Below are positions 1 through 14,190 of a stretch of 64,000 bases of DNA, one piece after another. Source of the DNA: Strigamia acuminata. Lineage: Eukaryota > Arthropoda > Chilopoda > Geophilomorpha > Linotaeniidae. The notes beneath the pieces are model-generated. The model ran no database searches and had not been told where the DNA came from. It saw nothing but the letters and a program-made list of their open reading frames with translations. The position numbers were made by a program, and so were the translations under genes. Every line of letters begins with the position of its first letter. Positions within the stretch are counted from its first letter, which is position 1. The stretch covers positions 62,001-126,000 of the forward strand of contig OX442316.1 in NCBI GenBank assembly GCA_949358305.1, written 5' to 3'.

Positions 1-320
1 ATAAATTTTGAAAAAAAAATTTTGAGCTTATTTCACATCGCAGTTGACTTAGCACAAACACCACAAGACCAATGTCTCTGAATGTTCAGAAATAGTGTTT
101 AAACCTTAGTAGAAGGCTCCAATGTAAGTTTTAGAAACATCCAACCGATAATTTGGGAGAATAGACTTTTGATCTCATCACAGTTGACTTAGCACAAACA
201 CCACAAGACCAATGTTTCTGAATGTTCAGAAATAGTGTTTAAACCTTAGTAGAAGGCTCTAATGTAAGTTTTAGAAACATTCAACCGATGATTTGGGAGA
301 ATAGACTTTTGATCTCATCA

Positions 321-460
321 CAGTTGACTTAGCACAAACACCACAAGACCAATGTCTCTGAATGTTCAGAAATAGTGTTTAAACCTTAGTAGAAGGCTCT
401 AATGTAAGTTTTAGAAACATCCAACCGATGATTTGGGAGAATCGACTTTTGATCTCATCA
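321..460 (+). repeat. Representative satellite monomer A (140 bp)
   Basis: Runs from one CAGTTGACTT to the next. It carries the dyad TCTGAATGTTCAGA, the 8-bp palindrome GTTTAAAC, the diagnostic GGCTC(C/T)AATGTAAG, then AGAAACATCCAACC and a TTTGGGAGAAT segment, ending in TTTGATCTCATCA. Recurring variants are CCAATG/CCGATG/CCGATA/CTAATG, GAATAG/GAATCG/GAATAA, TTTTAG/TTTTGG, and a one-base shorter form (GACTTTGATC, 139 bp) seen for example at 5556 and 12499. Confidence 0.95.
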
Positions 461-740
461 CAGTTGACTTAGCACAAACACCACAAGACCAATGTCTCTG
501 AATGTTCAGAAATAGTGTTTAAACCTTAGTAGAAGGCTCCAATGTAAGTTTTAGAAACATCCAACCAATGATTTGGGAGAATAGACTTTTGATCTCATCA
601 CAGTTGACTTAGCACAAACACCACAAGACCAATGTCTCTGAACGTTCAGAAATAGTGTTTAAACCTTAGTAGAAGGCTCCAATGTAAGTTTTAGAAACAT
701 CCAACCAATGATTTGGGAGAATAGACTTTTGATCTCATCA

Positions 741-887
741 CAGTTGACTTAGCACAAACACCACAAGACCAATGTCTCTGAACGTTCAGAAATAGTGTTT
801 AAACCTTAGTAGAAGCCTTCAATATAAGTTTTAGCAACACCCAAGCAATAAAATTTGAAAAAAAAATTTTGAGCTTATTTCACATCG
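741..887 (+). repeat. Representative satellite monomer B (147 bp)
   Basis: The first ~85 bp are as in monomer A. It then has the B-specific CCTTCAATATAAG, GCAACACCCAAGCA, an AT-rich block with nine A followed by four T (856-870 region), and TTTCACATCG before the next monomer. Subtypes are linked haplotypes: CATTAAATTTTG goes with GAGCTCATTT, CAATAAATTTTG or CAATAAAATTTG goes with GAGCTTATTT, and a rarer form has GAGTTTATTT. B monomers of the CAATAAATTTTG type usually also carry GTCCAATG and ATGTTTAG in their left half. Confidence 0.93.
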
Positions 888-3800
888 CAGTTGACTTAGC
901 ACAAACACCACAAGACCAATGTCTCTGAATGTTCAGAAATAGTGTTTAAACCTTAGTAGAAGGCTCCAATGTAAGTTTTAGAAACATCCAACCAATGATT
1001 TGGGAGAATAGACTTTTGATCTCATCACAGTTGACTTAGCACAAACACCACAAGACCAATGTCTCTGAATGTTCAGAAATAGTGTTTAAACCTTAGTAGA
1101 AGGCTCCAATGTAAGTTTTAGAAACATCCAACCGATAATTTGGGAGAATAGACTTTTGATCTCATCACAGTTGACTTAGCACAAACACCACAAGACCAAT
1201 GTCTCTGAATGTTCAGAAATAGTGTTTAAACCTTAGTAGAAGGCTCCAATGTAAGTTTTAGAAACATCCAACCGATGATTTGGGAGAATCGACTTTTGAT
1301 CTCATCACAGTTGACTTAGCACAAACACCACAAGACCAATGTCTCTGAATGTTCAGAAATAGTGTTTAAACCTTAGTAGAAGGCTCCAATGTAAGTTTTA
1401 GAAACATCCAACCAATGATTTGGGAGAATAGACTTTTGATCTCATCACAGTTGACTTAGCACAAACACCACAAGACCAATGTCTCTGAACGTTCAGAAAT
1501 AGTGTTTAAACCTTAGTAGAAGCCTTCAATATAAGTTTTAGCAACACCCAAGCATTAAATTTTGAAAAAAAAATTTTGAGCTCATTTCACATCGCAGTTG
1601 ACTTAGCACAAACACCACAAGACCAATGTCTCTGAATGTTCAGAAATAGTGTTTAAACCTTAGTAGAAGGCTCCAATGTAAGTTTTAGAAACATCCAACT
1701 GATGATTTGGGAGAATCGACTTTTGATCTCATCACAGTTGACTTAGCACAAACACCACAAGACCAATGTCTCTGAATGTTCAGAAATAGTGTTTAAACCT
1801 TAGTAGAAGGCTCCAATGTAAGTTTTAGAAACATCCAACCAATGATTTGGGAGAATAGACTTTTGATCTCATCACAGTTGACTTAGCACAAACACCACAA
1901 GACCAATGTCTCTGAACGTTCAGAAATAGTGTTTAAACCTTAGTAGAAGCCTTCAATATAAGTTTTAGCAACACCCAAGCATTAAATTTTGAAAAAAAAA
2001 TTTTGAGTTTATTTCACATCGCAGTTGACTTAGCACAAACACCACAAGACCAATGTCTCTGAATGTTCAGAAATAGTGTTTAAACCTTAGTAGAAGGCTC
2101 CAATGTAAGTTTTAGAAACATCCAACCAATGATTTGGGAGAATAGACTTTTGATCTCATCACAGTTGACTTAGCACAAACACCACAAGTCCAGGGTCTCT
2201 GAATGTTTAGAAATAGTGTTTAAACCTTAGTAGAAGTTTTCAATATAAGTTTTAGCAACACCCAAGCAATAAATTTTGAAAAAAAAATTTTGAGCTTATT
2301 TCACATCGCAGTTGACTTAGCACAAACACCACAAGACCAATGTCTCTGAATGTTCAGAAATAGTGTTTAAACCTTAGTAGAAGGCTCCAATGTAAGTTTT
2401 AGAAACATCCAACCGATGATTTGGGAGAATAGACTTTTGATCTCATCACAGTTGACTTAGCACAAACACCACAAGACCAATGTTTCTGAATGTTCAGAAA
2501 TAGTGTTTAAACCTTAGTAGAAGGCTCTAATGTAAGTTTTAGAAACATTCAACCGATGATTTGGGAGAATAGACTTTTGATCTCATCACAGTTGACTTAG
2601 CACAAACACCACAAGACCAATGTCTCTGAATGTTCAGAAATAGTGTTTAAACCTTAGTAGAAGGCTCTAATGTAAGTTTTAGAAACATCCAACCGATGAT
2701 TTGGGAGAATCGACTTTTGATCTCATCACAGTTGACTTAGCACAAACACCACAAGACCAATGTCTCTGAATGTTCAGAAATAGTGTTTAAACCTTAGTAG
2801 AAGGCTCCAATGTAAGTTTTAGAAACATCCAACCAATGATTTGGGAGAATAGACTTTTGATCTCATCACAGTTGACTTAGCACAAACACCACAAGACCAA
2901 TGTCTCTGAACGTTCAGAAATAGTGTTTAAACCTTAGTAGAAGCCTTCAATATAAGTTTTAGCAACACCCAAGCATTAAATTTTGAAAAAAAAATTTTGA
3001 GCTCATTTCACATCGCAGTTGACTTAGCACAAACACCACAAGACCAATGTCTCTGAATGTTCAGAAATAGTGTTTAAACCTTAGTAGAAGGCTCCAATGT
3101 AAGTTTTAGAAACATCCAACTGATGATTTGGGAGAATCGACTTTTGATCTCATCACAGTTGACTTAGCACAAACACCACAAGACCAATGTCTCTGAATGT
3201 TCAGAAATAGTGTTTAAACCTTAGTAGAAGGCTCCAATGTAAGTTTTAGAAACATCCAACCAATGATTTGGGAGAATAGACTTTTGATCTCATCACAGTT
3301 GACTTAGCACAAACACCACAAGACCAATGTCTCTGAACGTTCAGAAATAGTGTTTAAACCTTAGTAGAAGCCTTCAATATAAGTTTTAGCAACACCCAAG
3401 CATTAAATTTTGAAAAAAAAATTTTGAGCTCATTTCACATCGCAGTTGACTTAGCACAAACACCACAAGACCAATGTCTCTGAATGTTCAGAAATAGTGT
3501 TTAAACCTTAGTAGAAGGCTCCAATGTAAGTTTTAGAAACATCCAACCAATGATTTGGGAGAATAGACTTTTGATCTCATCACAGTTGACTTAGCACAAA
3601 CACCACAAGACCAATGTCTCTGAACGTTCAGAAATAGTGTTTAAACTTTAGTAGAAGGCTCCAATGTAAGTTTTAGAAACATCCAACCAATGATTTGGGA
3701 GAATAAACTTTTGATCTCATCACAGTTGACTTAGCACAAACACCACAAGTCCAATGTCTCTGAATGTTTAGAAATAGTGTTTAAACCTTAGTAGAAGCCT

Positions 3801-6800
3801 TCAATATAAGTTTTAGCAACACCCAAGCAATAAATTTTGAAAAAAAAATTTTGAGCTTATTTCACATCGCAGTTGACTTAGCACAAACACCACAAGACCA
3901 ATGTCTCTGAATGTTCAGAAATAGTGTTTAAACCTTAGTAGAAGGCTCCAATGTAAGTTTTAGAAACATCCAACCAATGATTTGGGAGAATAGACTTTTG
4001 ATCTCATCACAGTTGACTTAGCACAAACACCACAAGTCCAGGGTCTCTGAATGTTTAGAAATAGTGTTTAAACCTTAGTAGAAGTTTTCAATATAAGTTT
4101 TAGCAACACCCAAGCAATAAATTTTGAAAAAAAAATTTTGAGCTTATTTCACATCGCAGTTGACTTAGCACAAACACCACAAGACCAATGTCTCTGAATG
4201 TTCAGAAATAGTGTTTAAACCTTAGTAGAAGGCTCCAATGTAAGTTTTAGAAACCTCCAACCAATGATTTGGGAGAATAGACTTTTGATCTCATCACAGT
4301 TGACTTAGCACAAACACCACAAGACCAATGTCTCTGAATGTTCAGAAATAGTGTTTAAACCTTAGTAGAAGGCTCCAATGTAAGTTTTAGAAACATCCAA
4401 CCGATAATTTGGGAGAATAGACTTTTGATCTCATCACAGTTGACTTAGCACAAACACCACAAGACCAATGTTTCTGAATGTTCAGAAATAGTGTTTAAAC
4501 CTTAGTAGAAGGCTCTAATGTAAGTTTTAGAAACATTCAACCGATGATTTGGGAGAATAGACTTTTGATCTCATCACAGTTGACTTAGCACAAACACCAC
4601 AAGACCAATGTCTCTGAATGTTCAGAAATAGTGTTTAAACCTTAGTAGAAGGCTCCAATGTAAGTTTTAGAAACATCCAACCGATGATTTGGTTGAATAG
4701 ACTTTTGATCTCATCACAGTTGACTTAGCACAAACACCACAAGTCCAATGTCTCTGAATGTTCAGAAATAGTGTTTAAACCTTAGTAGAAGCCTTCAATA
4801 TAAGTTTTAGCAACACCCAAGCATTAAATTTTGAAAAAAAAATTTTGAGCTCATTTCACATCGCAGTTGACTTAGCACAAACACCACAAGACCAATGTCT
4901 CTGAATGTTCAGAAATAGTGTTTAAACCTTAGTAGAAGCCTTCAAAATAAGTTTTAGCAACACCCAAGCAATAAAATTTGAAAAAAAAATTTTGAGCTTA
5001 TTTCACATCGCAGTTGACTTAGCACAAACACCACAAGACCAATGTCTCTGAATGTTCAGAAATAGTGTTTAAACCTTAGTAGAAGGCTCCAATGTAAGTT
5101 TTAGAAACATCCAACCAATGATTTGGGAGAATAGACTTTTGATCTCATCACTGTTGACTTAGCACAAACACCACAAGACCAATGTCTCTGAATGTTCAGA
5201 AATAGTGTTTAAACCCTAGTAGAAGGCTCCAATGTAAGTTTTAGAAACATCCAACCGATAATTTGGGAGAATAGACTTTTGATCTCATCACAGTTGACTT
5301 AGCACAAACACCACAAGACCAATGTTTCTGAATGTTCAGAAATAGTGTTTAAACCTTAGTAGAAGGCTCTAATGTAAGTTTTAGAAACATTCAACCGATG
5401 ATTTGGGAGAATAGACTTTTGATCTCATCACAGTTGACTTAGCACAAACACCACAAGACCAATGTCTCTGAATGTTCAGAAATAGTGTTTAAACCTTAGT
5501 AGAAGGCTCCAATGTAAGTTTTAGAAACATCCAACCAATGATTTGGGAGAATAGACTTTGATCTCATCACAGTTGACTTAGCACAAACACCACAAGACCA
5601 ATGTCTCTGAATGTTCAGAAATAGTTTTTAAACCTTAGTAGAAGCCTTCAATGTAAGTTTTAGCAACATCCAACCAATGATTTGGGAGAATAGACTTTTG
5701 ATCTCATCACAGTTGACTTAGCACAAACACCACAAGACCAATGTCTCTGAATGTTCAGAAATAGTGTTTAAACCTTAGTAGAAGGCTCCAATGTAAGTTT
5801 TAGAAACATCCAACCAATGATTTGGGAGAATAGACTTTTGATCTCATCACAGTTGACTTAGCACAAACACCACAAGTCCAATGTCTCTGAATGTTTAGAA
5901 ATAGTGTTTAAACCTTAGTAGAAGGCTCCAATGTAAGTTTTAGAAACATCCAACCAATGATTTGGGAGAATAGACTTTTGATCTCATCACAGTTGACTTA
6001 GCACAAACACCACAAGACCAATGTCTCTGAATGTTCAGAAATAGTGTTTAAACCTTAGTAGAAGGCTCTAATGTAAGTTTTAGAAACATTCAACCGATGA
6101 TTTGGGAGAATAGACTTTTGATCTCATCACAGTTGACTTAGCACAAACACCACAAGACCAATGTCTCTGAATGTTCAGAAATAGTGTTTAAACCTTAGTA
6201 GAAGGCTCCAATGTAAGTTTTAGAAACATCCAACCGATGATTTGGGAGAATCGACTTTTGATCTCATCACAGTTGACTTAGCACAAACACCACAAGACCA
6301 ATGTCTCTGAATGTTCAGAAATAGTGTTTAAACCTTAGTAGAAGGCTCCAATGTAAGTTTTAGAAACATCCAACCAATGATTTGGGAGAATAGACTTTTG
6401 ATCTCATCACAGTTGACTTAGCACAAACACCACAAGACCAATGTCTCTGAACGTTCAGAAATAGTGTTTAAACCTTAGTAGAAGCCTTCAATATAAGTTT
6501 TAGCAACACCCAAGCATTAAATTTTGAAAAAAAAATTTTGAGCTCATTTCACATCGCAGTTGACTTAGCACAAACACCACAAGACCAATGTCTCTGAATG
6601 TTCAGAAATAGTGTTTAAACCTTAGTAGAAGGCTCCAATGTAAGTTTTAGAAACATCCAACTGATGATTTGGGAGAATCGACTTTTGATCTCATCACAGT
6701 TGACTTAGCACAAACACCACAAGACCAATGTCTCTGAATGTTCAGAAATAGTGTTTAAACCTTAGTAGAAGGCTCCAATGTAAGTTTTAGAAACATCCAA

Positions 6801-7247
6801 CCAATGATTTGGGAGAATAGACTTTTGATCTCATCACAGTTGACTTAGCACAAACACCACAAGACCAATGTCTCTGAACGTTCAGAAATAGTGTTTAAAC
6901 CTTAGTAGAAGCCTTCAATATAAGTTTTAGCAACACCCAAGCATTAAATTTTGAAAAAAAAATTTTGAGCTCATTTCACATCGCAGTTGACTTAGCACAA
7001 ACACCACAAGACCAATGTCTCTGAATGTTCAGAAATAGTGTTTAAACCTTAGTAGAAGGCTCCAATGTAAGTTTTAGAAACATCCAACCAATGATTTGGG
7101 AGAATAGACTTTTGATCTCATCACAGTTGACTTAGCACAAACACCACAAGACCAATGTCTCTGAACGTTCAGAAATAGTGTTTAAACTTTAGTAGAAGGC
7201 TCCAATGTAAGTTTTAGAAACATCCAACCAATGATTTGGGAGAATAA

Positions 7248-10200
7248 ACTTTTGATCTCATCACAGTTGACTTAGCACAAACACCACAAGACCAATGTCT
7301 CTGAATGTTCAGAAATAGTGTTTAAACCTTAGTAGAAGGCTCTAATGTAAGTTTTAGAAACATCCAACCGATGATTTGGGAGAATCGACTTTTGATCTCA
7401 TCACAGTTGACTTAGCACAAACACCACAAGACCAATGTCTCTGAATGTTCAGAAATAGTGTTTAAACCTTAGTAGAAGGCTCCAATGTAAGTTTTAGAAA
7501 CATCCAACCAATGATTTGGGAGAATAGACTTTTGATCTCATCACAGTTGACTTAGCACAAACACCACAAGACCAATGTCTCTGAACGTTCAGAAATAGTG
7601 TTTAAACCTTAGTAGAAGGCTCCAATGTAAGTTTTAGAAACATCCAACCAATGATTTGGGAGAATAGACTTTTGATCTCATCACAGTTGACTTAGCACAA
7701 ACACCACAAGACCAATGTCTCTGAACGTTCAGAAATAGTGTTTAAACCTTAGTAGAAGCCTTCAATATAAGTTTTAGCAACACCCAAGCAATAAAATTTG
7801 AAAAAAAAATTTTGAGCTTATTTCACATCGCAGTTGACTTAGCACAAACACCACAAGACCAATGTCTCTGAATGTTCAGAAATAGTGTTTAAACCTTAGT
7901 AGAAGGCTCCAATGTAAGTTTTAGAAACATCCAACCAATGATTTGGGAGAATAGACTTTTGATCTCATCACAGTTGACTTAGCACAAACACCACAAGACC
8001 AATGTCTCTGAATGTTCAGAAATAGTGTTTAAACCTTAGTAGAAGGCTCCAATGTAAGTTTTAGAAACATCCAACCGATAATTTGGGAGAATAGACTTTT
8101 GATCTCATCACAGTTGACTTAGCACAAACACCACAAGACCAATGTCTCTGAATGTTCAGAAATAGTGTTTAAACCTTAGTAGAAGGCTCCAATGTAAGTT
8201 TTAGAAACATCCAACCGATGATTTGGGAGAATCGACTTTTGATCTCATCACAGTTGACTTAGCACAAACACCACAAGACCAATGTCTCTGAATGTTCAGA
8301 AATAGTGTTTAAACCTTAGTAGAAGGCTCCAATGTAAGTTTTAGAAACATCCAACCAATGATTTGGGAGAATAGACTTTTGATCTCATCACAGTTGACTT
8401 AGCACAAACACCACAAGACCAATGTCTCTGAACGTTCAGAAATAGTGTTTAAACCTTAGTAGAAGCCTTCAATATAAGTTTTAGCAACACCCAAGCATTA
8501 AATTTTGAAAAAAAAATTTTGAGCTCATTTCACATCGCAGTTGACTTAGCACAAACACCACAAGACCAATGTCTCTGAATGTTCAGAAATAGTGTTTAAA
8601 CCTTAGTAGAAGGCTCCAATGTAAGTTTTAGAAACATCCAACTGATGATTTGGGAGAATCGACTTTTGATCTCATCACAGTTGACTTAGCACAAACACCA
8701 CAAGACCAATGTCTCTGAATGTTCAGAAATAGTGTTTAAACCTTAGTAGAAGGCTCCAATGTAAGTTTTAGAAACATCCAACCAATGATTTGGGAGAATA
8801 GACTTTTGATCTCATCACAGTTGACTTAGCACAAACACCACAAGACCAATGTCTCTGAACGTTCAGAAATAGTGTTTAAACCTTAGTAGAAGCCTTCAAT
8901 ATAAGTTTTAGCAACACCCAAGCATTAAATTTTGAAAAAAAAATTTTGAGTTTATTTCACATCGCAGTTGACTTAGCACAAACACCACAAGACCAATGTC
9001 TCTGAATGTTCAGAAATAGTGTTTAAACCTTAGTAGAAGGCTCCAATGTAAGTTTTAGAAACATCCAACCAATGATTTGGGAGAATAGACTTTTGATCTC
9101 ATCACAGTTGACTTAGCACAAACACCACAAGTCCAGGGTCTCTGAATGTTTAGAAATAGTGTTTAAACCTTAGTAGAAGTTTTCAATATAAGTTTTAGCA
9201 ACACCCAAGCAATAAATTTTGAAAAAAAAATTTTGAGCTTATTTCACATCGCAGTTGACTTAGCACAAACACCACAAGACCAATGTCTCTGAATGTTCAG
9301 AAATAGTGTTTAAACCTTAGTAGAAGGCTCCAATGTAAGTTTTAGAAACATCCAACCGATGATTTGGGAGAATAGACTTTTGATCTCATCACAGTTGACT
9401 TAGCACAAACACCACAAGACCAATGTTTCTGAATGTTCAGAAATAGTGTTTAAACCTTAGTAGAAGGCTCTAATGTAAGTTTTAGAAACATTCAACCGAT
9501 GATTTGGGAGAATAGACTTTTGATCTCATCACAGTTGACTTAGCACAAACACCACAAGACCAATGTCTCTGAATGTTCAGAAATAGTGTTTAAACCTTAG
9601 TAGAAGGCTCTAATGTAAGTTTTAGAAACATCCAACCGATGATTTGGGAGAATCGACTTTTGATCTCATCACAGTTGACTTAGCACAAACACCACAAGAC
9701 CAATGTCTCTGAATGTTCAGAAATAGTGTTTAAACCTTAGTAGAAGGCTCCAATGTAAGTTTTAGAAACATCCAACCAATGATTTGGGAGAATAGACTTT
9801 TGATCTCATCACAGTTGACTTAGCACAAACACCACAAGACCAATGTCTCTGAACGTTCAGAAATAGTGTTTAAACCTTAGTAGAAGCCTTCAATATAAGT
9901 TTTAGCAACACCCAAGCATTAAATTTTGAAAAAAAAATTTTGAGCTCATTTCACATCGCAGTTGACTTAGCACAAACACCACAAGACCAATGTCTCTGAA
10001 TGTTCAGAAATAGTGTTTAAACCTTAGTAGAAGGCTCCAATGTAAGTTTTAGAAACATCCAACTGATGATTTGGGAGAATCGACTTTTGATCTCATCACA
10101 GTTGACTTAGCACAAACACCACAAGACCAATGTCTCTGAATGTTCAGAAATAGTGTTTAAACCTTAGTAGAAGGCTCCAATGTAAGTTTTAGAAACATCC

Positions 10201-13200
10201 AACCAATGATTTGGGAGAATAGACTTTTGATCTCATCACAGTTGACTTAGCACAAACACCACAAGACCAATGTCTCTGAACGTTCAGAAATAGTGTTTAA
10301 ACCTTAGTAGAAGCCTTCAATATAAGTTTTAGCAACACCCAAGCATTAAATTTTGAAAAAAAAATTTTGAGCTCATTTCACATCGCAGTTGACTTAGCAC
10401 AAACACCACAAGACCAATGTCTCTGAATGTTCAGAAATAGTGTTTAAACCTTAGTAGAAGGCTCCAATGTAAGTTTTAGAAACATCCAACCAATGATTTG
10501 GGAGAATAGACTTTTGATCTCATCACAGTTGACTTAGCACAAACACCACAAGACCAATGTCTCTGAACGTTCAGAAATAGTGTTTAAACTTTAGTAGAAG
10601 GCTCCAATGTAAGTTTTAGAAACATCCAACCAATGATTTGGGAGAATAAACTTTTGATCTCATCACAGTTGACTTAGCACAAACACCACAAGTCCAATGT
10701 CTCTGAATGTTTAGAAATAGTGTTTAAACCTTAGTAGAAGCCTTCAATATAAGTTTTAGCAACACCCAAGCAATAAATTTTGAAAAAAAAATTTTGAGCT
10801 TATTTCACATCGCAGTTGACTTAGCACAAACACCACAAGACCAATGTCTCTGAATGTTCAGAAATAGTGTTTAAACCTTAGTAGAAGGCTCCAATGTAAG
10901 TTTTAGAAACATCCAACCAATGATTTGGGAGAATAGACTTTTGATCTCATCACAGTTGACTTAGCACAAACACCACAAGTCCAGGGTCTCTGAATGTTTA
11001 GAAATAGTGTTTAAACCTTAGTAGAAGTTTTCAATATAAGTTTTAGCAACACCCAAGCAATAAATTTTGAAAAAAAAATTTTGAGCTTATTTCACATCGC
11101 AGTTGACTTAGCACAAACACCACAAGACCAATGTCTCTGAATGTTCAGAAATAGTGTTTAAACCTTAGTAGAAGGCTCCAATGTAAGTTTTAGAAACCTC
11201 CAACCAATGATTTGGGAGAATAGACTTTTGATCTCATCACAGTTGACTTAGCACAAACACCACAAGACCAATGTCTCTGAATGTTCAGAAATAGTGTTTA
11301 AACCTTAGTAGAAGGCTCCAATGTAAGTTTTAGAAACATCCAACCGATAATTTGGGAGAATAGACTTTTGATCTCATCACAGTTGACTTAGCACAAACAC
11401 CACAAGACCAATGTTTCTGAATGTTCAGAAATAGTGTTTAAACCTTAGTAGAAGGCTCTAATGTAAGTTTTAGAAACATTCAACCGATGATTTGGGAGAA
11501 TAGACTTTTGATCTCATCACAGTTGACTTAGCACAAACACCACAAGACCAATGTCTCTGAATGTTCAGAAATAGTGTTTAAACCTTAGTAGAAGGCTCCA
11601 ATGTAAGTTTTAGAAACATCCAACCGATGATTTGGTTGAATAGACTTTTGATCTCATCACAGTTGACTTAGCACAAACACCACAAGTCCAATGTCTCTGA
11701 ATGTTCAGAAATAGTGTTTAAACCTTAGTAGAAGCCTTCAATATAAGTTTTAGCAACACCCAAGCATTAAATTTTGAAAAAAAAATTTTGAGCTCATTTC
11801 ACATCGCAGTTGACTTAGCACAAACACCACAAGACCAATGTCTCTGAATGTTCAGAAATAGTGTTTAAACCTTAGTAGAAGCCTTCAAAATAAGTTTTAG
11901 CAACACCCAAGCAATAAAATTTGAAAAAAAAATTTTGAGCTTATTTCACATCGCAGTTGACTTAGCACAAACACCACAAGACCAATGTCTCTGAATGTTC
12001 AGAAATAGTGTTTAAACCTTAGTAGAAGGCTCCAATGTAAGTTTTAGAAACATCCAACCAATGATTTGGGAGAATAGACTTTTGATCTCATCACTGTTGA
12101 CTTAGCACAAACACCACAAGACCAATGTCTCTGAATGTTCAGAAATAGTGTTTAAACCCTAGTAGAAGGCTCCAATGTAAGTTTTAGAAACATCCAACCG
12201 ATAATTTGGGAGAATAGACTTTTGATCTCATCACAGTTGACTTAGCACAAACACCACAAGACCAATGTTTCTGAATGTTCAGAAATAGTGTTTAAACCTT
12301 AGTAGAAGGCTCTAATGTAAGTTTTAGAAACATTCAACCGATGATTTGGGAGAATAGACTTTTGATCTCATCACAGTTGACTTAGCACAAACACCACAAG
12401 ACCAATGTCTCTGAATGTTCAGAAATAGTGTTTAAACCTTAGTAGAAGGCTCCAATGTAAGTTTTAGAAACATCCAACCAATGATTTGGGAGAATAGACT
12501 TTGATCTCATCACAGTTGACTTAGCACAAACACCACAAGACCAATGTCTCTGAATGTTCAGAAATAGTTTTTAAACCTTAGTAGAAGCCTTCAATGTAAG
12601 TTTTAGCAACATCCAACCAATGATTTGGGAGAATAGACTTTTGATCTCATCACAGTTGACTTAGCACAAACACCACAAGACCAATGTCTCTGAATGTTCA
12701 GAAATAGTGTTTAAACCTTAGTAGAAGGCTCCAATGTAAGTTTTAGAAACATCCAACCAATGATTTGGGAGAATAGACTTTTGATCTCATCACAGTTGAC
12801 TTAGCACAAACACCACAAGTCCAATGTCTCTGAATGTTTAGAAATAGTGTTTAAACCTTAGTAGAAGGCTCCAATGTAAGTTTTAGAAACATCCAACCAA
12901 TGATTTGGGAGAATAGACTTTTGATCTCATCACAGTTGACTTAGCACAAACACCACAAGACCAATGTCTCTGAATGTTCAGAAATAGTGTTTAAACCTTA
13001 GTAGAAGGCTCTAATGTAAGTTTTAGAAACATTCAACCGATGATTTGGGAGAATAGACTTTTGATCTCATCACAGTTGACTTAGCACAAACACCACAAGA
13101 CCAATGTCTCTGAATGTTCAGAAATAGTGTTTAAACCTTAGTAGAAGGCTCCAATGTAAGTTTTAGAAACATCCAACCGATGATTTGGGAGAATCGACTT

Positions 13201-14190
13201 TTGATCTCATCACAGTTGACTTAGCACAAACACCACAAGACCAATGTCTCTGAATGTTCAGAAATAGTGTTTAAACCTTAGTAGAAGGCTCCAATGTAAG
13301 TTTTAGAAACATCCAACCAATGATTTGGGAGAATAGACTTTTGATCTCATCACAGTTGACTTAGCACAAACACCACAAGACCAATGTCTCTGAACGTTCA
13401 GAAATAGTGTTTAAACCTTAGTAGAAGCCTTCAATATAAGTTTTAGCAACACCCAAGCATTAAATTTTGAAAAAAAAATTTTGAGCTCATTTCACATCGC
13501 AGTTGACTTAGCACAAACACCACAAGACCAATGTCTCTGAATGTTCAGAAATAGTGTTTAAACCTTAGTAGAAGGCTCCAATGTAAGTTTTAGAAACATC
13601 CAACTGATGATTTGGGAGAATCGACTTTTGATCTCATCACAGTTGACTTAGCACAAACACCACAAGACCAATGTCTCTGAATGTTCAGAAATAGTGTTTA
13701 AACCTTAGTAGAAGGCTCCAATGTAAGTTTTAGAAACATCCAACCAATGATTTGGGAGAATAGACTTTTGATCTCATCACAGTTGACTTAGCACAAACAC
13801 CACAAGACCAATGTCTCTGAACGTTCAGAAATAGTGTTTAAACCTTAGTAGAAGCCTTCAATATAAGTTTTAGCAACACCCAAGCATTAAATTTTGAAAA
13901 AAAAATTTTGAGCTCATTTCACATCGCAGTTGACTTAGCACAAACACCACAAGACCAATGTCTCTGAATGTTCAGAAATAGTGTTTAAACCTTAGTAGAA
14001 GGCTCCAATGTAAGTTTTAGAAACATCCAACCAATGATTTGGGAGAATAGACTTTTGATCTCATCACAGTTGACTTAGCACAAACACCACAAGACCAATG
14101 TCTCTGAACGTTCAGAAATAGTGTTTAAACTTTAGTAGAAGGCTCCAATGTAAGTTTTAGAAACATCCAACCAATGATTTGGGAGAATAA
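7248..14190 (+). repeat. 6943-bp higher-order repeat, copy 2
   Basis: Directly follows copy 1. Markers fall at 9132, 10980, about 11635, about 11887, about 12094 and 12499, each 6943 bp after its copy 1 partner, with no net indel. Identity continues 43 bp beyond the formal end and stops at 14234 (T, versus A at 7291). A perfect register over 49 monomers implies one recent large unequal exchange or amplification, or an assembly duplication that long reads would have to exclude. Confidence 0.86.

Larger units (their letters stand above)
305..7247 (+). repeat. 6943-bp higher-order repeat, copy 1
   Basis: This block of about 49 monomers recurs at a constant offset of 6943 bp. Rare markers all have partners at exactly that offset: TCCAGGGTC at 2189 and 4037, AAACCTCCAA near 4254, TTTGGTTGAAT near 4692, CTTCAAAATAAG near 4944, CACTGTTG near 5151, a one-base deletion at 5556, and TAGTTTTTAAAC near 5624. 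The left edge is the first mismatch at 304 versus 7247. I compared markers, not every base. Internally it is a mosaic of smaller duplications (for example the TCCAGGG marker occurs twice, 1848 bp apart). Confidence 0.88.

Noticed and set aside
849-880. Poly-A tracts as SINE or retrogene tails
   Set aside because: They are a fixed internal part of B monomers, always nine A then TTTTG, with no target duplications or upstream SINE body.
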